From the NCBI GenBank assembly GCA_051453625.1, contig JBOZIK010000001.1, positions 213,476,970-213,540,969 on the forward strand: a stretch of 64,000 nucleotides of DNA. The letters are read 5' to 3'. The position numbers were made by a program, and so were the translations under genes. A model generated the notes under the pieces. That model saw nothing but the letters and a program-made list of their open reading frames with translations. It was not told the DNA's origin and did no database searches. This DNA is from Welwitschia mirabilis (lineage: Eukaryota > Gnetophyta > Gnetopsida > Welwitschiales). Positions 1 to 11,381 of the stretch are shown one piece after another; position 1 is the stretch's first letter, and every line of letters starts with the position of its first letter.

Positions 1-1360
1 GATAATTAGAGTAATTATTATTTCACATCTTTTAATTATAAAGGATCCATAATTTCAATTAAACAATGACACATCAAAGAAAACAGAACTTGATCTTCAT
101 TGTGTACTTATCTTCTTTACCATATAAAATTAAAATTCCTTTTTTCCATTCTTCTTACTTTCTACAATAAATAGTAATAGAAGGAGTGTTGTGGAACTCC
201 TTTCTAAGAGGAGAAAAAACTTTTAAAATGCTGAGGACAATAGTAAGAAAGCACTTTAAGAGATCTTTGCATAAAGAATAAGAAACATAAAAGATTCTAA
301 GGTTTATAATAATCAAATACTTTAAGAAATTTTTGCAAAGGGGTAACAATACAAAATGCTATTGAAAATATGCATTGGGTCCCTTCCTCTTTTCAATCTT
401 CTTATTCTTTTTCCTCTTCTTTTTAAACCTTTTATAAAAATAATGATAAAGTTTTTCCATATTTTAGGGATTCCATCTCATTTGTACAAACATCTTACAA
501 TCCTTTTTATCAATCCCAATGATCTTCCATGCATCACTATGAATAGGAACCATCTTTCATGATCTACTACGAGGAAGCAAATGATTCATTAAAATAAAAG
601 ATTGATGAAATAAAGAAGAACCAAGAAAACATAAACAAGAATCTAGAAAAAGTAGTTGGAACCTTGCAACAAATACTATTACATATTCAAGGATCTTTTA
701 CAACAAAGAATACTCATAACTAACCTAGTTCATCCTACTTTGAGAAAAATGAGGAGAACTTAAAAACACATGATGATGATTCTTGCTTTTAACTTGAAGA
801 TGAAATTCTTGATCAAACTTTAACATCCTACTCATTAGGAAATAAGAAAAATGGAGATAATAATAATAAAACTCAACATTTTAACAATTGGGATGAGAAT
901 GAAAATTTATTAGATGATGATATTGAGATATTAGATTATATTCCTACCATCCATTTACTATTAGATAATCAAGATGAAGAATTCAATCATGAAAAAACTA
1001 AAAACTTTTCAATCAATAATGAAGATGATGAGCTTATTTCTCTTGATAATCTTTTTTATGAATCCAATAAATTAGAAAATGAAAGCCATATTCAACATGA
1101 GAAAGAAGATTTAGTCATAAATAATGATGAGAGAAGTAAAGTAACAACCTAACAAAATAATGACAAAGCCAATAGTAAAGAAACTGATCATAATGAAGGA
1201 CTCAAAAAGATTCATTCAAATTTCATAGAGGATAAACTTGTTCTTTCTACCCATACTTATACATCCTCTCCACTTATGCCTTTATGTACAATTTCAAATC
1301 ACATTATTCCTTTTACTTCTACTTCCACCTTCACATTAACTCATGACCTTGATAATGATA

Positions 1361-1460
1361 NNNNNNNNNNNNNNNNNNNNNNNNNNNNNNNNNNNNNNNN
1401 NNNNNNNNNNNNNNNNNNNNNNNNNNNNNNNNNNNNNNNNNNNNNNNNNNNNNNNNNNNN
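1361..1460. other. Scaffold gap (100 N) with duplicated flanks
   Basis: The 44 bases before the divergence point (1297-1340) recur immediately after the gap (1461-1504). Copy B has this segment once (7041-7084). The duplication is probably an unmerged contig overlap rather than biology. Confidence 0.8.
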
Positions 1461-1932
1461 CAAATCACATTATTCCTTTTACTTCTACTTCCACCTTCAC
1501 ATTACCTTATGTCATGGATACTAATAACCTTTCTCCATCTCTTCCAATTACACTTTCAAATAATTCTCAATGCCATGTTCCTTTTCTTAACTCTCATAAC
1601 ACCCATCATTTAGAAGAGTCTATTTCTCCTATATCTCAATCTCTTCCTTTTCAACATTCATGTGATCCTTAAAGTAACATTCTTTATTTTTCTACCAATT
1701 CCAATTTACCTTATGCTTTTAATAATTATTGTTTTTAAAATTTTGACTTGAAATGTCTTGGAATTTTAAATTGTGGTAAGCCTTATCTTTTTGATGATAA
1801 CCCATGCTTAGAGTTAAATTTTAAGAAGCTTCTTAATCTTATTAAATGTTCTCAAATGCCCTTAAAAACCTCTTGTCTCCATTCTTTGACTAGTACCTTG
1901 AATGAATTATATAATGATACTCATGCTTTACA

Positions 1933-2032
1933 NNNNNNNNNNNNNNNNNNNNNNNNNNNNNNNNNNNNNNNNNNNNNNNNNNNNNNNNNNNNNNNNNNNN
2001 NNNNNNNNNNNNNNNNNNNNNNNNNNNNNNNN
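1933..2032. other. Scaffold gap (100 N) with duplicated flanks
   Basis: 1848-1932 and 2033-2117 are the same 85-base sequence with one visible mismatch. Copy B has it once (about 7410-7500). This is most likely an assembly overlap and it lengthens the ORF artificially. Confidence 0.8.
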
Positions 2033-2231
2033 TTCTCAAATGCCCTTAAAAACCTCTTGTCTCCATTCTTTGAGTAGTACCTTGAATGAATTATATAATG
2101 ATACTCATGCTTTACACTATTTTCATAAGAGATTATTTTTCAATGGAATTTATCACTTTTTTATCTTTATTTGGATTTTGAAAATTGTACTATCAAAGTT
2201 TCATCATTTTACTTTACTTATCTCCAATTGA

Positions 2232-4803
2232 TTTTACTCCATAATGATTACATACCTTTTTATGTTTTATCAATTGGTTTATATCTAGTCTGTCCCTTAT
2301 TTTTTTTGAAAAATACAATACTCAAGTGCACTTTCTACACAACTAGTTAAACTTCTCAATGATTAGGTCCTTATCTTTTAGGAAAAAAGTACACATTTAA
2401 ATAGCTCCATTGAAAATTTTAACATAAACACTTGGAAAATTCAAAAGTTAATGGATAAAAGGTTAAACATCATTGAAATATCTATCAATTAACATTGAAC
2501 ATGATAGTATTACTTGTTTTGGAAATTTCCTCCTACCATTATCTAAGTTCTTTCTTAGCTGATTCTTTTAGTAANNNNNNNNNNNNNNNNNNNNNNNNNN
2601 NNNNTTAACTAATGTTTTAGTATATAAACTTACCATGATTTATAAATATTTTACTTGGGCATTTTAAATAATAAGATTGGCTTCATCCAATCTTTATATA
2701 TTCATATATATATGGACTTCATTTTGAAGGAAGATGCCTTGGTTCTTTTATTTTCTTTCAATGATAAGAGTAATTAGTTATTTTAGCATGTTCTTACTTG
2801 TTATTTTTCTTGTTCCTTCAATTTTATCCTTATGAGTATCTAGTCATATGGAATTTATCAACAAAAANNNNNNNNNNNNNNNNNNNNNNNNNNNNNNNNN
2901 NNNNNNNNNNNNNNNNNNNNNNNNNNNNNNNNNNNNNNNNNNNNNNNNNNNNNNNNNNNNNNNNNNNNNNNNNNNNNNNNNNNNNNNNNNNNNNNNNNNN
3001 NNNNNNNNNNNNNNNNNNNNNNNNNNNNNNNNNNNNNNNNNNNNNNNNNNNNNNNNNNNNNNNNNNNNNNNNNNNNNNNNNNNNNNNNNNNNNNNNNNNN
3101 NNNNNNNNNNNNNNNNNNNNNNNNNNNNNNNNNNNNNNNNNNNNNNNNNNNNNNNNNNNNNNNNNNNNNNNNNNNNNNNNNNNNNNNNNNNNNNNNNNNN
3201 NNNNNNNNNNNNNNNNNNNNNNNNNNNNNNNNNNNNNNNNNNNNNNNNNNNNNNNNNNNNNNNNNNNNNNNNNNNNNNNNNNNNNNNNNNNNNNNNNNNN
3301 NNNNNNNNNNNNNNNNNNNNNNNNNNNNNNNNNNNNNNNNNNNNNNNNNNNNNNNNNNNNNNNNNNNNNNNNNNNNNNNNNNNNNNNNNNNNNNNNNNNN
3401 NNNNNNNNNNNNNNNNNNNNNNNNNNNNNNNNNNNNNNNNNNNNNNNNNNNNNNNNNNNNNNNNNNNNNNNNNNNNNNNNNNNNNNNNNNNNNNNNNNNN
3501 NNNNNNNNNNNNNNNNNNNNNNNNNNNNNNNNNNNNNNNNNNNNNNNNNNNNNNNNNNNNNNNNNNNNNNNNNNNNNNNNNNNNNNNNNNNNNNNNNNNN
3601 NNNNNNNNNNNNNNNNNNNNNNNNNNNNNNNNNNNNNNNNNNNNNNNNNNNNNNNNNNNNNNNNNNNNNNNNNNNNNNNNNNNNNNNNNNNNNNNNNNNN
3701 NNNNNNNNNNNNNNNNNNNNNNNNNNNNNNNNNNNNNNNNNNNNNNNNNNNNNNNNNNNNNNNNNNNNNNNNNNNNNNNNNNNNNNNNNNNNNNNNNNNN
3801 NNNNNNNNNNNNNNNNNNNNNNNNNNNNNNNNNNNNNNNNNNNNNNNNNNNNNNNNNNNNNNGTCATTATAATATCGTTTTTCACATTATAATTAGGACC
3901 TAATCATTTGATACTCTAGTTATCTTTTTATTTTTACTTCTAGTTTTTCTTAATACAGGTTGTTTTTCTTTTAAGTACTTTATTTTGATGCTTTCCTTTT
4001 ACTTTAATTGATGTATTTCTTTTTTTTTATGTTAGTGTCTTTTTGTTTTTCTTATAGTTTTTTGCCTACATCCACTTATAGATCTTACGTTCTCATAGAG
4101 TTTGTGATACATTTGCAAACTACTTTTGAGCATTTCTTCATTTTAATTAATACATTATTATGATCTCATAAGTCTTTTTTTTCATGGTTATGTTTTTCAA
4201 TATGCTTCTTCACTTTTTATCTTCCTCCTATTTTAATATTACTTTTCCACTACTTTCTTGCTCTCCCTTTTTTAAATTTTTCCTGATTTATTTAAACATA
4301 TCATTTAAACACTATCATCTTACATCTATCATCCCCATGACAGACAGGATGATAGTTATCCTTTTTACTTTGTGTAATTCATGACGTCTTGCTTTTCCTA
4401 TTTGGGGGAGGTGGTGGGAGGAGAGATAGGGGGTGGGGGTGGTGGGAAGAGGAAGGGAAGGGGAATGATAGAACACCTCTCTGAGCTTTCTTCTATGATA
4501 CTATGCAAAAATTTATAACTTTTAAATTTTAAAGGGTCACTTTAAGCTTTCATGATATATATTTATGAATGATTTTTTTTGATATGATTCCATATTACTT
4601 GAATACATTTCATAGACTTTATTTAGTAGGAACACAGTAATAGCATACCCACTGATTTTATAACATCTATATTTCACATCATCTAAAGGAAATGAATGCT
4701 ATAATTACTCTTTTATCTTGCCCTTGTAGAAAACATTAATGAACTTTTCATGCATCATTCCTTAAGATTATTACTACTTAAGTTTATACATCAGTTTTAG
4801 CAT
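2232..4803 (+). repeat. Family-N 3' non-coding region, copy A
   Basis: No open frame of interest is seen. The sequence is homologous to 7626-9767 of copy B; 995 N at 2868-3862 replace about 0.6 kb of that. It contains one copy of the recurring GTCATCC/CATGACA module (4326-4361) and a G-rich tract (4404-4464) that copy B lacks. Confidence 0.65.
4404..4464 (+). repeat. G-rich purine tract, G-quadruplex-like
   Basis: About 60 bases hold several runs of 3-5 G separated by 1-9 bases, followed by a GGAAGGGAAGGGG stretch. It stands out sharply against the AT-rich surroundings. The homologous place in copy B (about 9417-9440) has only a short purine stretch, so the tract expanded in copy A after the copies diverged. 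Confidence 0.7.
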
Positions 4804-4903
4804 NNNNNNNNNNNNNNNNNNNNNNNNNNNNNNNNNNNNNNNNNNNNNNNNNNNNNNNNNNNNNNNNNNNNNNNNNNNNNNNNNNNNNNNNNNNNNNNNN
4901 NNN
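4804..4903. other. Scaffold gap hiding an LTR start
   Basis: The bases before the gap match copy B up to about 9767 and the bases after it match from about 11148. The true missing length is therefore near 1.4 kb, not 100. It should contain the copy-A polypurine tract and most of the shared A/B LTR. Confidence 0.75.
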
Positions 4904-5138
4904 TTTCATATTCATTCATCTTGTATTACATTTACTTGTTCACTTCCTTCCAGTTTTATAAGATAAAAGTCTAAAAATACCTTTTGAAATCAATTCTCTA
5001 ACTCTAAGCCTAGTGCCTTCATTGGATTACAACATTCAAGTGAACTCCTGTCTATAATAGTGTGTGTTTTTCTGTAAGTTATTTGATTTACAGATTTACC
5101 TAAAGAGCTTTAGGATTGCATAAATTCACATCACAACA
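4904..5138 (+). repeat. Shared LTR between copies A and B (3' end only)
   Basis: It matches the end of the LTR at 10035-11381. It finishes in CACAACA, four bases before a tRNA-Asp-type PBS. Since it lies between two internal regions of the same strand, it serves as 3' LTR of copy A and 5' LTR of copy B. Confidence 0.75.
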
Positions 5139-5141
5139 TTT

Positions 5142-5159
5142 TGACGCCATTATCGGGAA
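5142..5159 (+). other. Primer-binding site, tRNA-Asp type (decayed)
   Basis: TGACGCCATTATCGGGAA differs from the Athila-type PBS TGGCGCCGTTGCCGGGGA (complement of the plant tRNA-Asp 3' end, from general knowledge) at five positions. All five are G-to-A or C-to-T. It sits four bases after the LTR end. Confidence 0.85.
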
Positions 5160-5979
5160 AGGCGATAAGGAGCTAAGAGAATTATCATTAATCAAATAAG
5201 TGCCTTAAATCTTTTATTTAGGTTATTTATTTGAATTAGTACTGTACTTTTAGCTTAACTTAAAGTAGATTTATCTTCAAAACTTTTGTTTTCTGTAGTT
5301 TTTAAAGACCCTGACATCCTCTGTGTTGTCTTGACAACATTGGGAATGATAGTTCTGAATTTTTGAATTTATTTTCTATTTTTGCAAATTTTCTTTTTCT
5401 CATAGTTTTGTAATAAAGGTATTATCGTCCTATCTGTCCTCCACATGACAGCCTAGATGATAGTCTTGCTTTCCTGAGTTTCAATAATCTTTCTTTCTAA
5501 GTTTTTTTTAGTTCAATTTTTTATGTGATCATTGTCTCCCCTGTAATTCCCATGACAAGATGGATGATGACACTTGCTTTTGATTTTGGTTTTCTATTTG
5601 TGATCTATAAATGCAGGGATATAGTGAATTCTAGAAGAAAGATGAAATATTAAAGGAAGCAAAACTTGATTGAAGAAAAGTATTAGCATAAGATCATTCA
5701 ATTTCAAAAGTAAAATCTAGGTACACACATCACAGGTATGCAAGTTCCAAGAATTTTTTGTAAGAATCAGATTTTCCTTTCTCTTTATAGTCATTTTGTT
5801 AGTTATTTTCATGATAGTTAAAATAGATAGACATTACACATCTTTTGAGTTTTAAGAACCAGCAATTTCAACAAAACAATAAAACATTCAAGAGAGGAAA
5901 ACTTAATATTCATTACGTACTTATCTTCCTTATTATCTTGAATTAAAATTCTCTTATTCCATTATTCTCACTCGCTGTA
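5160..5979 (+). repeat. Family-N leader, copy B (non-coding)
   Basis: The 820 bases between PBS and ORF have no open frame. They hold three copies of the recurring GTCATCC/CATGACA module, at about 5302-5350, 5425-5464 and 5528-5572. Confidence 0.65.
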
Positions 5980-7625
5980 ATGAATAGTAATAGAAGGAAC
6001 GTTATAGAACTTATTTTTTAAAGGAGAAGAAACTTACAAAATACTGAGGACAATGTAAAGAAAACACTTTGAGAAATTTTTGCTGAAAGAGGGAGACCAT
6101 CATAAAATATTGTTGAAAATAGACATTGGGATCCTTCTTTTATTAAACCTTCTTGTTATTTCCCCTCCTCTTTTCAAATATCATATAGACATGATGAAGA
6201 TTCTCCATATTTTAGGGATTCCACCTCATTTAGATAAACTTCCTACAATCCCTATTATCAATTCCAATCATCTCAAATACATCACTATAAAGAAGAACAT
6301 CTCCCATGATCTCCTATGAGGAAGAAAATGATCCATTAAAAGAAAAGATTGATGAAATGAAAAAGAACCAAGAAAACACAAATAAGAACCTAGAAAAATT
6401 AGTTGAAATCTTGTAACAAAACCTATTACATATTCAAGGATATCTTACAACATAACATCCTTACAACTATTCTACTTTATCCTACCTTGAGAAAAATGAA
6501 CAAATCTTAGAAACAAATGATGATAATTCTTGATTTCAACTTGAAGATGAAACGATGGATCAAACTTCAATATCCTACTCATTAGGAGATAAGCAAAAGG
6601 GAGAGAATAATAAGATAACTCAATATTTCAACAATTGGAATGAAGATGACCATTCATTAGATGATGATATCGAGATATTAGATTATATCCCTAACATTTA
6701 TTTATATTATATAATCGAGATGAGGAATCCAATCATGAGAAAACTAAAAACTTTCCAATCAATGATGAATATGATGATCTTATTTCTCTTGAAAATCTTT
6801 TGAATGAATCCAATAAATTAGAAAATAAAATCTAGATTCAACATGAGAAGGGAGATCTAGTCACAAATAATAATGAGAAAAGTGAAGCAATAACCCGACA
6901 AAATAATGACAAAGCCAATAGTGAAGAAACTAAATACAATGAAGGATGCCTAAATATTCATTCAAATTTCATAAAGGATAGGCTTATTCTTTCTACCCAT
7001 ACTTCTAAATCCTTTCCACTTATGCCTTCATATATAATTTCAAATCACATCATTTCTTTTACTTTTACTTCCACCTTTACATTACCTTATAACCTTAATA
7101 ATGGTGAACTTTCTCCATCTCTTTCAATCACACCTTTATATAATTCTCAAGGCCATGTTCCTTTTCTTGACTCTCATAACATTCAAAGGATCTATTTATT
7201 CCATCTCTCAATCTATTCCTTTTAAACATTCATGGGATCCTCAAAGTAACATTCTTTATTTTCCTATCAAGTCCACTTTACCTGGTGCTTTTAATGATTA
7301 TTTTTTTCAAATGTTTGACTTGGAATATCTTGGAATTTTGAATAGGGGTAGGCCTTATCTTCTTGATGATAATTCATGCTTATAGTTTAATCTTAAGGAG
7401 CTTTTCAATATTATTCAACATTCTCAAAATCTCTTAAAAACTTCTGGCTCCATTCTTTGAGTAGTACCTTGAATGAATTATATAATGACACTTATGATTT
7501 ACACTGTTTTCATAAGAGATTACTTGTTAATGAAATTTACCACTTCATTATTTGTTATTTCGATTTTGAAAATTGTGCTATCAAATTTTTATCCTTTTAC
7601 TTTTTTTATCTCTAATTTATTTTAA
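5980..7625 (+). pseudogene. Family-N ORF, copy B (unrecognised, broken)
   Basis: This is the copy in which the likely start codon is preserved: ATG at 5980, followed by Asn-Ser-Asn-Arg-Arg. About 548 codons with several frameshifts and stops follow. Blocks shared with the other copies include SYSLGDKQKGENNK near 6575, DDDIEILDYIPNI near 6660-6698, a Ser/Thr-rich stretch near 7010-7210, and GRPYLLDDNSCL near 7345-7380. No nucleic-acid-binding knuckle or enzyme motif is visible. The position right after the PBS leader suggests a Gag-like structural role, but the sequence does not show it. Confidence 0.55.
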
Positions 7626-10021
7626 TTTAAAATGATTGCATACCTTTTATGTTTTATCAATTGTTTTCTATTTGGTTTGACCCTTATTTTTTTGGAAAAA
7701 ACAATACTCAAGTGTACTTTTTACATAACTAGTTGAACTTCTCAATGATTAGGTCCTTATCTTTTAGAAAAAGTACATCTTTAAATGGCTCCATTGAAAC
7801 TTTCAACCTAAACACTTGGGAAATTAAGAAGTTAATGGATAAAAGGTTAAGCATCATTGAAATATATATCGGTTAACCTTGAACATGATAGCAGCACTTG
7901 TGCTAGAATTTTCCTCTTGCCATTATCTAAATTCTTCCTTAGCTGATTCTTTTGGTAAATGGCATGCTATCACTTGAACATCTTTTACTTGACTAATGTT
8001 TTACTTTATCAAGTTACCATGATTCATAAATATTTTACTTGGGTATTATAAATGATAGAATTGACTTCATCCAATATTTAGACATTCATATGTCTACTAA
8101 TTTCATTTTTAAGGAAGATGCCTTTGTTATTTTGTTTTCTTTCAATGATGTTAGTAATTAGTTATTTTAACATGTTCTTCCTTGTTGTTTATTTCCTTCC
8201 TTCACTTTTATCCTTATAAGTATTTAGTCATGTGAAATATATTTATTAAAAAAGAGAGAGAGATAAATAAAGGTCATGCTCTTCCATATTATATCTTAAA
8301 ACATGGCCCTCATGATGTCCTACTGCAAGCACACCAGGGCAAATACTTCTGAGAGGGGCCTTTGGTAGTGTGATATGGTAACTATGGTAACTCCAATCGG
8401 GGGTCAGTTAATTATGCTATGTGGGTCCTTACTCTTCTGACAGTGGTTGCACTTCCCTCATTATAGTGAAATAAAATTGCACTTTAAGGCTACGAGATCA
8501 ATGATGTCCTTGGTGTCATCAGAGGCATTACTTATTTTCTGGATTTATTTTTTCTTATTTATAGTACTTCCATATGATCACTTTACTTTTTTGAATTCTA
8601 GTGTTATTTTTAAGATAATAGCTTGTAAGTTCCTATACTAACAGCTTTTTATCTTATTATTCATTGTTTGATAACATTAGACATATTTGACATCGTCATA
8701 ATTATTGCTTATTTGAGTGGAACTTTATAAATTTTTACATTATGTCATGCATCATTATCAAGTGATTTTATGATTTTACCAAGGGACTTTTCTCGGGTGA
8801 AATTTTGGGTAGGTAAGAAATCTTCTTCATATTCCTCATTGTTTATTTTCAGTATGTTTTTCCTTAGTTGTTTTGTTTGGGATTTTCAAAGTCACTACAT
8901 TATCTTTTTTATATTATAATTAGGACCTGATCATTTAGTAGCTCTCTAGTTGTCTTTTTATTTTTACTCCTAGTTTTTCTTTATAAAGGTTATTTTTCTT
9001 TTAATCACTTTATTTTGATGCCTTCCTTTTATTTTGATTGATGTATTCCCTTTGTTTTATGCTAATGTTTTTCTGTTTGGTTTGGTTTTTCATATGTCCA
9101 CTTACTGATCTTGAATCCTCATAGAGTTTGGAATACATTTGTGAAATACTTTTGAGCCTTGCTTTCATCTACTTAATGCATTCTTATATCTTATAAGCCT
9201 CTTTCACCATGGTCATGTTTTTCTAGATATTTTTCACTTTTTATCATCTTTTTATTTTTTTGCTACTTTTCCAGTACTCAGTTGCTATTAATACTTTTTT
9301 GGATTTTTCCTGATCTATCCAAACATCTCATTTGAACACTATCATCTTATGTCTCATGACAGAAAGGATGACAGTCATCCTTTTTACTTTGTGCAATCTG
9401 GGATGTCTTGCTTTTCCTGTGGGATGAAGAGGGACAGGATACCTCTCTGAGCTTTCTTCTGTGATATTATGTAAAAAATTATAATTTTTAAATTTTAAAG
9501 GATCACTTTGAGCTTTTATGATACATATTTATGAATTAGTTATTTAGATATGATTTCATGTTACTTGAATACATTTATGAAATTTATTTAGCAGGAGCAT
9601 AGGAGCACACTCACTGGTTTTCTAACATCTATGTTTTAGATCATCTAAAAGATAAGAATGCCATGATTACTCTTTTATCTTGTTTTTGTAGAAAAACATT
9701 AATGAACTTTTCATGCATCATTCTTTGATATTATTGCTACTTAAGCTTACACATTAGTTTTAGCATTATTTTCTTAATTTATGCATACACATTGTACATT
9801 CTATGATTTGTTTATGAGTATGACATTTATTTGGTCTATTGTGACGTGTTTAAGTAGGGGACTTATGACTACAACTGTAATTGTATCAGTTAATCAATTT
9901 TTGTTGTCTATTCCTATATGATAAAATTGAACTCGAATTCCATTTTCTAGTTGATGATTATCTTAGTCAAATTAGCTTATAATATAGTTGATCACTCATT
10001 TTGTCAGGGATTGATAAGGCT
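7626..10021 (+). repeat. Family-N 3' non-coding region, copy B
   Basis: About 2.4 kb without any convincing reading frame lies between the ORF and the polypurine tract. A copy of the GTCATCC/CATGACA module is at 9341-9380. A short GA tract at 8252-8264 is the only simple repeat. Confidence 0.6.
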
Positions 10022-10034
10022 AAGTAAGGGGCTA
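10022..10034 (+). other. Polypurine tract of family-N copy B
   Basis: AAGTAAGGGGCTA lies immediately before TGTTCCG, the start of the 3' LTR. The minus-strand copies show the same LTR start as TGTTGTGATACC. Confidence 0.7.
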
Positions 10035-11381
10035 TGTTCCGATGCCAATTTTTTGGAGTTTAATGGTGTATTTGGAGTACTTTTATAGCACATTTATACA
10101 GGCTTGGATGCATTCTGCTAATTATGGAGAGTTGATAGGATAATAATAGAAATGCATAATACTTGGCATAATTGAAGGCATTTTAGGCATGTTTTGATAC
10201 TTAGCATGTTTAAGAAAGACAAATGATAAAGAATGCTAATTTACTTTACCTGAGGAGCTTTGAAACAGTATCATCACCACTATCATACCCATGAAAGAGG
10301 GGATGATAGTACTATATTTACCCATTGCAATAATGATTTTGAGTGGATCTTGAAGATAATGAAGCAGCTTTTCAGAAGAGGTGTCATCCCCATTATTGTC
10401 CCCATGACATAAGAGATGATGAAAAATATAGAGTCAACTACAAGACCAATTGTGGAGCTAAAAAATATTAATTATTTATTTTAAAGGGAATCATCCCAGT
10501 GTCATCTCCACGAGATTTCGGATGATAACTACTTTATACAAGCAGGGCTGAATTATCTTGCAATGGGGTAATGCACCCCACTTCAGCTAATATGGTTTTC
10601 TCTCTAACTTCTGGGGTTACGATTCTAGAAATTTCAATTTAAACTTATAAATTCCTCTCTTATGCTCACCTTCAAACCATCTTTTATATCTAATATGATT
10701 GTGATATAATATTAAAGGATAAGAGGTCCATTCAGTAGCTATGAAAAGGGATTTCTTTGGTGTTAAACTGAGTTTCTTCCATTGAGGTGTTGTTATTATA
10801 TTTTAATTGGATGTAAAGTTTTTTGAATTAATTCAATTTCTTTTTTCATTCCAATTCTGTTAATGTCCCTTATGGTTTAAGTTAATCACAGTTAAGTAAT
10901 AGTCCTATGATTTATTTAGATCATAAGTACAACCTTTGTTAAGGTTGACCTTGATTAGTCTTAGATTTACATTACTATTCCATTTCATTTTCATATTACA
11001 TTCCTTATTCTACTTGGAAAATAACATAGTTTATGTTGGTTAAGAACTAGTTGAATGCTCTTCTTAATTGATCTAAATTATAGAGAAGCTAGTCCTTATA
11101 ATAGAAGGATTAAGAACTAAGAGATTTCATTCCATTTTCACTTTCATTTCATCTCCATTCATCTTGCATTACATTTATATTATTATGTATTTTCAGTTAT
11201 TAAAAGATAAAAGATCTAAAAATACCTTTGGAAATCAATTCTCTAGCTCTGAGCCTAGTGCCTTTATTTGCATTATGATATTCGAGACTACTGTCTATAC
11301 TAGTGTGTGTTTTTTTGCTAGTTATTTGATTAACAGGTTTATCTAAATAACTTCTGGATTGCATAAATTCACACTGCAATA
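10035..11381 (+). repeat. 3' LTR of family-N copy B
   Basis: It starts TGTTCC after a polypurine tract and ends CAATA at 11381, where sister LTRs end CAACA, so the terminal CA has become TA. It is 1347 bases long. It contains three GTCATCC/CATGACA modules (10270-10310, 10381-10422, 10486-10528). Immediately beyond it the minus-strand Athila-like frame resumes. Confidence 0.75.
10646..10653 (+). promoter_or_regulatory. Likely LTR TATA box
   Basis: TATAAATT occurs about 610 bases into the LTR. The minus-strand family-N LTRs have TATAAATA at the homologous place (30653-30660 and 31987-31994), so the site is conserved in the family. Confidence 0.45.

Larger units (their letters stand above)
167..2231 (+). 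pseudogene. Family-N ORF, copy A (unrecognised, broken)
   Basis: The reading frame is homologous to the ORFs at 5980-7625, 26250-27888 and 28042-29186. I do not recognise the product: no CCHC knuckle, DSGA-type protease motif or RT motif is visible. The start codon is lost here (ATA where copy B has ATG). The order of recognisable blocks is: a basic N-terminus rich in Arg and Asn; a heptad-like Lys/Glu/Asn stretch near 600-670; an acidic block with DDDIEILDYIP near 918-950; a Ser/Thr/Pro-rich block near 1240-1660; and a C-terminal block with STLNELYNDTHAL. In-frame TAA and TAG codons sit where sister copies have Gln. Expected full length is about 550-580 codons. It could be a highly diverged Gag, but that is only a guess from its position after the PBS. 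Confidence 0.55.
1..4803 (+). mobile_element. Family-N non-autonomous LTR element, copy A, internal region (left end outside window)
   Basis: This stretch aligns base for base, with scattered substitutions, to 5830-9767 of copy B. It holds the family-N ORF (about 167-2231) and then a long non-coding part. By comparison with copy B its PBS and 5' LTR should lie about 0.6 kb left of the window. It carries no recognisable protease, reverse transcriptase or integrase. Runs of N at 1361-1460, 1933-2032, 2575-2604 and 2868-3862 interrupt it. The right end falls in the gap at 4804-4903, which replaces roughly 1.4 kb present in copy B, including the start of the shared LTR. Confidence 0.75.
4904..11381 (+). 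mobile_element. Family-N LTR element, copy B
   Basis: The layout is LTR (start lost in a gap, end 5138), PBS 5142-5159, internal region about 4.9 kb, polypurine tract 10022-10034, and 3' LTR 10035-11381 (1347 bases). The internal region carries one unrecognised ORF and no pol, so the element could not move alone. Long non-coding internal DNA recalls LARD elements, and a single ORF after the PBS recalls TR-GAG elements. The tRNA-Asp PBS is typical of the Athila and Tat lineages of Ty3/gypsy. Its right LTR ends inside the RNase H region of an Athila-like element on the opposite strand, so it inserted there. Confidence 0.78.

Noticed and set aside
2798-3903. Frames of 350 codons and more at 2798-3903, 26553-27116, 38026-38635, 45975-46660 and 47687-48385
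   Set aside because: They consist almost entirely of N runs and have no coding content.
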